A DNA stretch of 44,422 bases from Alphaproteobacteria bacterium (GTDB lineage: Bacteria; Pseudomonadota; Alphaproteobacteria; Rickettsiales; Deianiraeaceae), in the NCBI GenBank assembly GCA_025363115.1, contig JANYEN010000024.1, positions 1 to 44,422 of the forward strand, in the 5' to 3' direction. The notes beneath the pieces were generated by a model. It was not told the DNA's origin. It was given only the letters and a program-made list of their open reading frames with translations, and searched no databases. The translations under genes were made by a program, and so were the position numbers. Shown here piece by piece: positions 8,069 to 14,848 of this stretch. Within the stretch, counting starts at the first letter, position 1, and each line of letters opens with the position of its first letter.

Positions 8069-9589
8069 ATGGTATCAGAGATTTTTACGGTTGCATTTTC
8101 TGGATTAGAGCCAGTTCTTGTTTCGGTGCAAATTAGCATTATGAATGGTGCTCCTGGTTTAGTTATTGTAGGTTTACCCGATAAAACAGTTAACGAATCA
8201 AAAGAAAGAATTCGGGTTGCAATAAATTCTATTGGTCTGTCGCTTCCTCCTAAACGTATTACTGTAAATTTAGCACCTGCTGATATTTTAAAAGAAGGAA
8301 GTCATTTTGATTTACCAATTACGCTAGGAATTTTGGCGGGAATGGAAGCGTTGCCTATTATTGCAATTAGAAATACTATTGCAATGGGAGAAATTGCTTT
8401 AAATGGATTTATAGGTAAAGTAATTGGAGTATTGCCTGCTGCAATTCATGCTAATCAAAATAATATGCAATTTATTTGTCCCGAAATAAATGGTAAAGAA
8501 GCAGCTTTAGCGGGGGATTCCTTAGAAATAATAGCGGCAGGTAATTTATTAAGCTTATTAAATCATTTGCGTGGTCGCCAGTTATTAGCTCAGCCATCAG
8601 CCTTAAAAATTAAACAAATAAATAACGAAAAGCAATATTATTGTCTTTCAGAAATAAAGGGGCAGGCTGATGCCAAAAGAGCTTTAAAAATTGTAGCTGC
8701 CGGGGGTCATAATATGCTTATGAGGGGGCATCCTGGAACTGGTAAGTCGATGCTGGCTTCAGCATTGATAGGTATTTTGCCAGATTTAGAAGGGCAAGAA
8801 ATTTTAGATGCAGCTATTATTCAGTCGTTAGCAGGAACTTTAGGAGAAGGCACTTTAAGTAGTAAAAGACCTTATCGTAGCCCTCATCATTCGGCTTCGA
8901 TGGCAGCTATTGTTGGAGGAGGCAGAAATGCTAAACCAGGCGAAATTACTATGGCTCACCGAGGAGTATTATTTTTTGATGAAATAGCTGAATTTCAAAG
9001 AAGCGTTCTTGATTCATTGCGACAACCTTTAGAAATCGGAATAGTAACAATTGCACGCGCCGAAATGCACGTAACTTATCCTGCTAAATTTCAGTTTATA
9101 GCTGCTATGAACCCTTGTAAATGTGGCTACGCAGGAGATATTGGCAAGCAATGCAAAAAAGTTCCTTATTGCGTAAGTGAATATAATGCCAAAGTTTCTG
9201 GACCTATAATGGATAGAATTGATGTAATTGTTGATGTAGAAAATGTTAATCCTATTCTTTTTAATGATTTAGATAATAACGAAACCAGTCAAAAAGTTTT
9301 GCGAGAAGTAATTGCAGCTCGACAAATTCAAAAAGAAAGATATAAAAATAATGATTTTTATCTTAATAGCGAATTAAAGGGAAATTTAATAGAAGAATTC
9401 TGCATATTAAAAAATCAGCAACAAAAAGATATAATGCAAAATTTTATTTTAAAAAACAGAATTTCTATGCGAGGATATTCAAGAATTTTAAAATTAAGTC
9501 GAACTATCGCTGATTTAGAATCTTGCAATGACATTGAGAGCCATCATCTTTTAGAAGCTATAAGTTATCGTGCTTTAAACCACGAATAA
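8069..9589 (+). CDS. comM: YifB/ComM family Mg chelatase-like ATPase
   Basis: 506 aa, full length. N-terminal ChlI domain (GLEPVLVSVQISIMNGAPG, VGLPDKTVNESKERIR), an AAA+ core with Walker A GHPGTGKSM (about residues 224-232), the YRSPHHSAS loop, Walker B FFDEIAEF, sensor motif AAMNPCKCGY with the usual Cys cluster, and the C-terminal helicase lid with RMSMRGYSRILKLSRTIADL-like sequence. ComM is a hexameric helicase promoting branch migration in integration of transformed DNA. Its end abuts the convergent virB3 gene directly (9589/9590). Confidence 0.95.
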   Translation: MVSEIFTVAFSGLEPVLVSVQISIMNGAPGLVIVGLPDKTVNESKERIRVAINSIGLSLPPKRITVNLAPADILKEGSHFDLPITLGILAGMEALPIIAIRNTIAMGEIALNGFIGKVIGVLPAAIHANQNNMQFICPEINGKEAALAGDSLEIIAAGNLLSLLNHLRGRQLLAQPSALKIKQINNEKQYYCLSEIKGQADAKRALKIVAAGGHNMLMRGHPGTGKSMLASALIGILPDLEGQEILDAAIIQSLAGTLGEGTLSSKRPYRSPHHSASMAAIVGGGRNAKPGEITMAHRGVLFFDEIAEFQRSVLDSLRQPLEIGIVTIARAEMHVTYPAKFQFIAAMNPCKCGYAGDIGKQCKKVPYCVSEYNAKVSGPIMDRIDVIVDVENVNPILFNDLDNNETSQKVLREVIAARQIQKERYKNNDFYLNSELKGNLIEEFCILKNQQQKDIMQNFILKNRISMRGYSRILKLSRTIADLESCNDIESHHLLEAISYRALNHE

Positions 9590-9895
9590 TCAAAAAATAT
9601 TATAAGAATTAGCACCCTTAAAAAAGCTTTTATTTTTACATTTATTACATTTTTGCATTTTTAGCATCACAATTTCTACTGCTAAAGGCTCCTTTTTATT
9701 TAAAGCCATTCCAAAAAAATGAACTAAAAAAGTAACAGGAAAAATTTGGAAATCAGAAGTAACCACAAAATACATTACACCCACCATTACATTTAATCCA
9801 AAATAAATAAACGAAACTCCAAAAATTAATGGAGATCGTGTTAATCCTAAAAACAAAGGGTCTGTGCCTACTTTTCCCAATTCTCCTTCTGACAT
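9590..9895 (-). CDS. virB3: type IV secretion system protein VirB3 (rvh type)
   Basis: 101 aa. The N-terminal motif DPLFLGLTRSPLIFGVSF is the VirB3 signature. Two adjacent membrane segments follow (about 20-44 and 50-66), then KKEPLAVEIVMLKMQKCNKC and the ending FKGANSYNIF, which matches the Rickettsiales RvhB3 tail (GANSYD-type). VirB3 is a small inner-membrane subunit that works with the VirB4 ATPase. No virB4 or other vir gene is adjacent: the gene ends exactly where comM ends on the other strand, and upstream are two unrelated paralogues. In Rickettsia virB3 normally precedes virB4, so this copy is detached. Confidence 0.88.
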   Translation of the reverse strand: MSEGELGKVGTDPLFLGLTRSPLIFGVSFIYFGLNVMVGVMYFVVTSDFQIFPVTFLVHFFGMALNKKEPLAVEIVMLKMQKCNKCKNKSFFKGANSYNIF

Positions 9896-9905
9896 ATTTT
9901 TTTAA

Positions 9906-10595
9906 TTAAAAATTTCTACTAAATTTGTTGCTATATTTTGAATGATTAATATTGCCATCGCTGCTATTTCTTCTTACTAAAGCAGGATTATCAATATCCA
10001 ACGTTATTAAATCCTTTATTTCTTGGGATGGTGATTTTTCTAAAGATGACATATCTTGTATTGCGCTGAGATTGCTGGTAATATAAGTTATACCCTTGGT
10101 ATAAATAAAAAAAGGATCAATTTTTTTTTCTAATATTGATATATTATCGTGAAGGGAAGATAAACTTTTATCAAAACTATTTTGAAATTTATATATTTCA
10201 TTATGTATTTTTATTGAATCTTCATTTGGATCATTTTTTAAATAATCTGGTTTTGAATTTAAAAAAATTGCAAGCCATTTATTTAATTCTTTGGCAATTT
10301 TATCTTTCCCGTATTTCAATGTAATTGGATGATTATCAAGATTTTGAGTAATTTGAGGATTTATATTAGATGAAATATTTGGCTGATCAGATAGGTATTT
10401 TATTAATATTGGCAACATTGACCAATAATTTATCTTATTCTTGAAATTACGATTAATTATATAATTATTAGAGTCAGGGTTTATTGTGTTCATAAGTTGG
10501 TATAGCATATATTCTGGACCAGTATAACGCTTTAATAAAAAATAATTAGTCATTGCATTAAGATTTATAAATTGATAGCGAGAAACATTTGCCAT
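9906..10595 (-). CDS. unrecognised protein, tandem paralogue A
   Basis: 229 aa, no signal peptide or membrane segment. It aligns with the next upstream gene over the first about 150 residues: YTGPEYMLYQL against YVGQDFMLYKL, LDNHPITLKYGKDKIAKELN against LDKHPIIINYTKEQVAQELN, and a shared NKWL and YF/KFQN..F downstream. The C-terminal third is different and ends in a Ser/Asn/Lys-rich tail (HSKYSNKFSRNF). The pair therefore arose by tandem duplication followed by divergence of the tail. It lies 10 nt upstream of virB3 on the same strand, so they may share a message. Function unknown; a secreted substrate is one possibility. Confidence 0.7.
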   Translation of the reverse strand: MANVSRYQFINLNAMTNYFLLKRYTGPEYMLYQLMNTINPDSNNYIINRNFKNKINYWSMLPILIKYLSDQPNISSNINPQITQNLDNHPITLKYGKDKIAKELNKWLAIFLNSKPDYLKNDPNEDSIKIHNEIYKFQNSFDKSLSSLHDNISILEKKIDPFFIYTKGITYITSNLSAIQDMSSLEKSPSQEIKDLITLDIDNPALVRRNSSDGNINHSKYSNKFSRNF

Positions 10596-10617
10596 AATAT
10601 TATATTTTAATTATTAA

Positions 10618-11319
10618 CTAATAACGCATAGAAGAGTTATTTGAGGGTGCAAGAGTTTTTTTGTCGGGATCATGTTTTGTTATAAAATCGACAGGGTTAG
10701 TTAAATAAGATTTAAAAGCTTTTTTCTTTTCGATTAACATATCTTGAACGGTTTGCACATTTGGATCAATAGTGACAACGTCTATTTGTTCTGATACTTC
10801 TATTTTTTTATTTGGGTTAATTTTAGTAGGAACCACCAATTCTGATTGGATGGGAATATTAACAAATGAAAGAATGTTGCTAACTTGAGATATTTGCGGA
10901 TTACTATTCGTCGTGGATAAACCGTTGAATTTATTTTGAAAATAATCTACTTGCTGATGAAAATCTAACGATTCTTCATCTTTAGCATTTTTTATATGGG
11001 GAGCTTCCTCTTTAAGTACAGTTTGTAACCATTTATTTAATTCCTGGGCAACCTGTTCTTTTGTATAATTAATAATGATTGGGTGTTTATCAAGACTATT
11101 GGCTAACTCATGAGTAACATTAGGAGTTTTACCTTCGGGTTTGCCTATTAAATATTCCATTAGTAATAAAGTTGCTTGTAAATGAGTTAACTCTGGTTTG
11201 GAGTTTATTATTTCTCTTGCTAGCTTATAAAGCATAAAATCTTGACCCACATAACGGTTTTCATAGTGATATTTAATCATTCTCTTTAAATTTGAAAAAT
11301 GCTTAAAATTGTTCACCAT
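10618..11319 (-). CDS. unrecognised protein, tandem paralogue B
   Basis: 233 aa, homologous to the downstream neighbour over the N-terminal about 150 residues (see NRYVGQDFMLYKL, LDKHPIIINYTKEQVAQELN, ELNKWL). The C-terminal part is predicted to be disordered and charged (KKAFKSYLTNPVDFITKHDPDKK) and ends SNNSSMRY. No known domain is visible. It starts 22 nt upstream of paralogue A. A 30-bp repeat lies 40 nt upstream of its ATG and occurs again 39 nt upstream of the small gene at 11991-12335, which suggests a shared control element. Confidence 0.7.
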   Translation of the reverse strand: MVNNFKHFSNLKRMIKYHYENRYVGQDFMLYKLAREIINSKPELTHLQATLLLMEYLIGKPEGKTPNVTHELANSLDKHPIIINYTKEQVAQELNKWLQTVLKEEAPHIKNAKDEESLDFHQQVDYFQNKFNGLSTTNSNPQISQVSNILSFVNIPIQSELVVPTKINPNKKIEVSEQIDVVTIDPNVQTVQDMLIEKKKAFKSYLTNPVDFITKHDPDKKTLAPSNNSSMRY

Positions 11320-11359
11320 AATTAATTTAAGATTTAATTCAAAATAACTTTAATCTAAT

Positions 11360-11389
11360 ATAAAAACAATTGCAATATATTTTTATTAT
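11360..11389 (-). repeat. 30-bp perfect direct repeat, copy 1
   Basis: Identical over 30 nt to 12375-12404 and in the same orientation. The core on the minus strand contains the 8-nt palindrome ATTGCAAT. The distance to the next minus-strand ATG is 40 nt here and 39 nt for copy 2, which speaks for a promoter or operator rather than a random duplicate. The left end overlaps the stop codon of the displaced peptidase tail. Confidence 0.75.
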
Positions 11390-11485
11390 TTCATCAAAAT
11401 ATGATTACCGTTAATGGTAATCCAATTTCCCTCCGCTCCGTTATTTGGAGAACTATTTTCTGCCCCATTATTTTCTTTGCTATTA
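11386..11485 (-). pseudogene. out-of-frame C-terminal tail of the M23 peptidase gene
   Basis: Just past the stop of the M23 gene another frame stays open to TAA 11386-11388. It reads NNSKENNGAENSSPNNGAEG and then NWITINGNHILMK. This Asn/Ser-rich linker plus a compact end looks like a natural extension of the peptidase. Removing one A from the AAAA run (complement of 11486-11489) would fuse both frames into a protein of about 179 aa. The tail frame also has a GTG at 11517, so a separate 43-aa ORF is formally possible but less likely. Confidence 0.5.
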
Positions 11486-11926
11486 TTTTGATGATGGTTT
11501 TGCTTTTGGTTGTTCACTAGGATACTCATGCGGGTTTAATGCCCGATTTAATTTTTGCACATTTTCTTGATTTGGCTCTTTACGGTGTTCTTTCCCATCA
11601 CCAGGTTTTCTTGTTTCATAATGTAAATGTGGTCCAGTTGATCTTCCCGTGCTACCAACATTTCCAATATGATCGCCTTCATTTACTTGCGAACCAATAG
11701 GTAAATGAGAAGGCTGGTCTAAATGCCCATAATGGTCGGTATCTCCATTTTGTTTTTGAATTGCCAGTCTATTTCCATAACCACCTTTATCAAAATTATT
11801 TCTAGTTACTATTCCACCTTCTGCTGCTGGAATCGGTGTGCCTCTTGGCGCAGAAATGTCCGTGCCACCGTGTGGTCTTGTTGGATGTGATCGGTCAAGA
11901 ACTCCGTATCTTGTTGTAATTGCCAT
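11483..11926 (-). CDS. M23 family (LytM-type) zinc metallopeptidase
   Basis: 147 aa, essentially one peptidase domain. Zinc and catalytic residues of M23 are present: H19-x3-D23 (HGGTD), H68 in HYGHL, and H100-x-H102 in GPHLHYE. The start region YGVLDRSHPTRPHGGTDISA is typical. M23 enzymes cut peptide cross-links in peptidoglycan. There is no signal peptide, lipobox or membrane anchor, unusual for a wall-acting enzyme, so export would need another route. The C-terminus appears cut short by a frameshift; the lost tail is annotated separately. Confidence 0.88.
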   Translation of the reverse strand: MAITTRYGVLDRSHPTRPHGGTDISAPRGTPIPAAEGGIVTRNNFDKGGYGNRLAIQKQNGDTDHYGHLDQPSHLPIGSQVNEGDHIGNVGSTGRSTGPHLHYETRKPGDGKEHRKEPNQENVQKLNRALNPHEYPSEQPKAKPSSK

Positions 11927-11990
11927 AAGAATATAAAAACTAATTTAATAACACTAGTTTTATCCGTTTTTTATTTTTGGAAGCATAAAA

Positions 11991-12335
11991 CTACATACAC
12001 CATACTATTTCTGGATCGCATGGGTCATATGCACAACTTTGAGTAAATTCTGTCATAGTATAATGTTTATAATACTCACATATACTAGCACGTATATTAA
12101 GAAGCCACATTACTTTTTTGTCAAGTTTACCATAGTTAATTGTACAGAAATCATTTGTCAAAAAACATTTTATTTTATCTCTAGTTTTATTTTCCTTAAC
12201 AAAACGTTCAAACTCTTTTTTATGATCTTTGGTGTTTTCATCATAAACAGTTGCATTGGTAAAAGTATACCAAATTAATAAACCAAATAAAATCGGAATT
12301 ATTGCAATAACAATAATGGTTTTTTTGTATTTCAT
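11991..12335 (-). CDS. small Cys-rich protein with N-terminal membrane anchor
   Basis: 114 aa. Residues about 5-26 (TIIVIAIIPILFGLLIWYTF) form a membrane anchor or uncleaved signal after MKYKK. The exposed part begins with a charged helix (DHKKEFERFVKENKTRDKIK) and carries six Cys (CFLTNDFC, ICEYY, SCAYDPCDPEIVWC), which would suit disulfides outside the cytoplasm. No family recognised. A copy of the 30-bp repeat lies 39 nt upstream of the ATG. Confidence 0.6.
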   Translation of the reverse strand: MKYKKTIIVIAIIPILFGLLIWYTFTNATVYDENTKDHKKEFERFVKENKTRDKIKCFLTNDFCTINYGKLDKKVMWLLNIRASICEYYKHYTMTEFTQSCAYDPCDPEIVWCM

Positions 12336-12374
12336 AGACTAAATTTATAACAAACGTTGCTTGGTTGTTTAAAA

Positions 12375-12404
12375 ATAAAAACAATTGCAATATATTTTTA
12401 TTAT
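12375..12404 (-). repeat. 30-bp perfect direct repeat, copy 2
   Basis: Identical to 11360-11389. It lies between the start of the minus-strand Cys-rich gene (39 nt away) and the start of glyA on the plus strand (31 nt away). Its position relative to the minus-strand ATG matches copy 1 within 1 nt, so the likely target is the minus-strand gene; an effect on glyA cannot be excluded. Confidence 0.75.
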
Positions 12405-12435
12405 AAATTTATTTTATAAATTAGCTACCCAAGAT

Positions 12436-13668
12436 ATGATTGATATAGACGATTACGAAATTTTTAGCCTGATTAAAAAAGAAAGAGATAGGCAAGATTA
12501 TGGTATTGAATTAATAGCGTCAGAAAATTACGCCTCAAAAGCAATAATGGAGGCACAAGGTTCAGTATTAACAAATAAATATGCCGAAGGATATCCAAAT
12601 AAGCGTTATTACAATGGATGTATGTATGTTGACGGTGTAGAACAACTAGCTATTGACAGGGCAAAACAGCTTTTTGGTTGCAAATATGTAAATGTACAGC
12701 CTCATTCGGGTGCTAGTGCAAATTTGGCAGTTTGTTACGCATTTTTAAATGCAGGAGATGCTATTTTAGGAATGGATTTAAATTCTGGTGGGCATTTAAC
12801 TCATGGTTTTAGCAAAAACTATTCAGGCAAGTGGTTTAAAGCGTTTAATTATGGAGTAAATGACGAAGGTTATATAGATTATGACGAAGTTAGAAAAATT
12901 GCTTTGCAATGTAAGCCTAAAATGATTATTGCAGGCATTTCATCTTACCCGCGAATTATTGATTGGCAAAAATTTAGAAACATTGCTGATGAAGTAGGGG
13001 CAATTTTGCACGTTGATATGGCTCACGTTGCTGGCCTTGTGGCTGGAGGTGTTTATCCTTCTCCTATATTAATAGCTGATGTTACAACCACTACTACTCA
13101 TAAAACATTAAGAGGACCTAGAGGGGGAATGATTATGTGCAATAAAGAAGAATTTGCAAAAAAAATAGATTCAGCAATTTTTCCTGGTACTCAAGGCGGT
13201 CCTTTAATGCATGTTATTGCGGGCAAAGCTATTATGTTAAAAGAAGCTCTTGATGATTCGTTTAAATTATATGCTCAAAATGTTGTTAAGAACACCAAAG
13301 CTTTAGCAGAGGCTTTAATGAAAAGAAATATTAATTTAATAACAAACGGTACTGATTCTCATTTAATTATTGCTGATTTAAGGGGTCATAATGTTTCGGG
13401 AGCTGATATTTGCACGGCATTAGAAAATGTTGAAATTACTGCTAATAAAAATTTGATACCTAACGATCCGCTTCCTTCTACTAAAACTTCTGGAATTAGA
13501 TTAGGTGCAGCAGCCTGCACTACAAGGGGCTTTAATGAACATGATTTTGAAATAGTTGGTAATTTAATTGCCGATGTTATTGATTGTATGCAAAAAAATG
13601 TTGCTATTTCTAGCGAAGAAATAAAATTGAAGGTTAGAAAATTAACTGCAAAGTATCCAATATATTAA
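12436..13668 (+). CDS. glyA: serine hydroxymethyltransferase
   Basis: 410 aa from the ATG at 12436 (MIDIDDYEIF); the frame is open upstream to a TTG at 12385 but that part (QYIFIINLFYKL) is not SHMT-like and overlaps the 30-bp repeat. Motifs: ELIASENYAS, NKYAEGYPNKRYYNG, the PLP-lysine region VTTTTHKTLRGPRGG, and FPGTQGGPLMHVIAGKA. It interconverts serine and glycine with tetrahydrofolate, supplying one-carbon units for formylmethionine and nucleotide synthesis. It is followed by gatC after 14 nt on the same strand. Confidence 0.97.
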   Translation: MIDIDDYEIFSLIKKERDRQDYGIELIASENYASKAIMEAQGSVLTNKYAEGYPNKRYYNGCMYVDGVEQLAIDRAKQLFGCKYVNVQPHSGASANLAVCYAFLNAGDAILGMDLNSGGHLTHGFSKNYSGKWFKAFNYGVNDEGYIDYDEVRKIALQCKPKMIIAGISSYPRIIDWQKFRNIADEVGAILHVDMAHVAGLVAGGVYPSPILIADVTTTTTHKTLRGPRGGMIMCNKEEFAKKIDSAIFPGTQGGPLMHVIAGKAIMLKEALDDSFKLYAQNVVKNTKALAEALMKRNINLITNGTDSHLIIADLRGHNVSGADICTALENVEITANKNLIPNDPLPSTKTSGIRLGAAACTTRGFNEHDFEIVGNLIADVIDCMQKNVAISSEEIKLKVRKLTAKYPIY

Positions 13669-13682
13669 TTTAAGATAAGAAT

Positions 13683-13973
13683 ATGCAAATAGACATCAAT
13701 CACATAATAAAATTATCAAATATTAAAATGACCGAGCAAGAAATTAGTTTGCTTAAAGAACAGTTAGAAAATATTGTTAATTGGCTGGAAATAATTGGTA
13801 AAGTGGATACTTCGAGTGTGCAACCGATGACAAATATACTACAAGATTTAAATTTTATTAATGTTCAAAAAAAAAGTAGCCACAAAATAGAAAATGTAAA
13901 AGAAATTTTGGCTAATGCTCCAGAAACTTTTGAAAACTATTTTTGTATTCCTAAAGTTATAGAAGATCGCTAA
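13683..13973 (+). CDS. gatC: Asp/Glu-tRNA amidotransferase subunit C
   Basis: 96 aa, the usual size. INHIIKLSNIKMTEQEISLL and the central LENIVNWLEIIGKVDTSSVQPM are diagnostic; the C-terminal part with VKEILANAPET matches the family ending. GatC stabilises GatA in the GatCAB complex that converts Glu-tRNA(Gln) to Gln-tRNA(Gln). gatA and gatB are not adjacent. The gene ends 4 nt before the 3' end of a convergent tRNA-Glu gene. Confidence 0.93.
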   Translation: MQIDINHIIKLSNIKMTEQEISLLKEQLENIVNWLEIIGKVDTSSVQPMTNILQDLNFINVQKKSSHKIENVKEILANAPETFENYFCIPKVIEDR

Positions 13974-13977
13974 AATT

Positions 13978-14052
13978 TGGTAGCTCCTAGGGGAGTTGAA
14001 CCCCTCTTTGATGGATGAAAACCATCTGTCCTAACCGATAGACGAAGGAGCC
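13978..14052 (-). tRNA. tRNA-Glu (anticodon UUC)
   Basis: A full cloverleaf folds on the minus strand: acceptor GGCTCCT/AGGAGCT, D-stem GTCT/GGAC, anticodon stem GATGG/CCATC with loop TTTTCAT (anticodon TTC), T-arm AGGGG-TTCAACT-CCCCT. CCA is encoded at 13978-13980. The first acceptor pair is G1-U72 with discriminator A73, whereas many bacterial tRNA-Glu have G-C there. It is convergent with gatC. Confidence 0.93.
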
Positions 14053-14117
14053 ATATTGATATTAAACTTTAATAAAGTAAAATAATTTGCAACAAAAAAC
14101 AATACATTTTATAAAAT

Positions 14118-14327
14118 TTATATTTTTGATATAAAATGTTGTTCTGCCATTTTCGGAGTTATCTTTTTCTTTTTATTAAAAAAAGTAAAATAAATTATAG
14201 CCAAAACTATTATTTTTATAAACAATATAATCATTATAGATTTTGATAATTTAGATTTTACTTTCATTTTATAAAACAAACATAGGTAAACAATCCACCC
14301 TATTGAAACAAGAATTAGCGCGTACAT
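14118..14327 (-). CDS. small membrane protein
   Basis: 69 aa with two membrane segments (ALILVSIGWIVYLCLFY, residues 3-19, and IMIILFIKIIVLAIIYFTFF, about 31-50) separated by a Lys/Ser loop (KMKVKSKLSKS) and ending in a basic cytoplasmic tail (NKKKKITPKMAEQ). This arrangement is typical of a genuine small hairpin membrane protein. No family recognised. It lies alone on the minus strand between tRNA-Glu and the plus-strand gene at 14497. Confidence 0.5.
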   Translation of the reverse strand: MYALILVSIGWIVYLCLFYKMKVKSKLSKSIMIILFIKIIVLAIIYFTFFNKKKKITPKMAEQHFISKI

Positions 14328-14496
14328 TTGCTTATAAAAAAATGAGATAATTTTGATACAAAAGCAATTATTTTTGTTAAAGTCAATTAGCTATATTTGA
14401 ATTATAAAATATATTGATTTAGCGAAAATTATTCTTGATATTTATGGTAACTATATAAGATAATAAAATATTGTTTTTAAATTAACTAAGTGTTTT

Positions 14497-14793
14497 ATGT
14501 CAAAAAATTTCAAAGTTGCCTTGCTTGCGGCTATTATTCTTTCTATTATTGCTATAGGATTTTTTTATCAAGATCATGAAGATAGTAAAATGGCTTTATC
14601 TTCTCAACCAGTGCTTATTCAAAAAACTTCTCCTAAACAAGATAACGTCGCTTCAACATCAGCTTCTGATAGCGATGCTAATATAAATAAAGAAGCTGAT
14701 AACACCCTTGATGACGTTTCAGATACTAAATCTACAAAAACTGCAACCTCCAGTAAAGATAGTGCTGGTAAGCAAAAACCTATAAAAAAATAG
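14497..14793 (+). CDS. hypothetical protein, N-terminal anchor and disordered Ser/Asp/Lys-rich domain
   Basis: 98 aa. MSKNFK is followed by a hydrophobic segment (VALLAAIILSIIAIGFFY, residues 7-24), then about 70 residues rich in Ser, Asp, Thr and Lys (TSASDSDANINKEADNTLDD) with no predicted fold, ending KDSAGKQKPIKK. It would be an inner-membrane anchored periplasmic or a secreted low-complexity protein. It precedes the 303-aa anchored protein by 55 nt, with a small hairpin between. Confidence 0.55.
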   Translation: MSKNFKVALLAAIILSIIAIGFFYQDHEDSKMALSSQPVLIQKTSPKQDNVASTSASDSDANINKEADNTLDDVSDTKSTKTATSSKDSAGKQKPIKK

Positions 14794-14812
14794 TTTTTTA
14801 ATTTATTAAATG

Positions 14813-14831
14813 GCCTCTTTTTTATAGAGGC
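14813..14831 (+). terminator. hairpin, possible weak terminator
   Basis: GCCTCT at 14813-14818 and AGAGGC at 14826-14831 pair perfectly around a 7-nt T-rich loop. There is no clear T tract after the stem, so termination would be weak; it could also modulate translation of the gene starting at 14849. Confidence 0.25.
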
Positions 14832-14848
14832 TGTTAATTCTTTTACAT

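Noticed and set aside
11403-11422. Perfect 7-bp hairpin GATTACC/GGTAATC as a terminator
   Set aside because: It lies inside the coding tail (TINGN) of the displaced M23 frame and has no T tract on either strand.
12385-12435. N-terminal extension of glyA from a TTG codon
   Set aside because: Residues are not SHMT-like and the DNA is the 30-bp repeat; ATG 12436 gives the normal family start.
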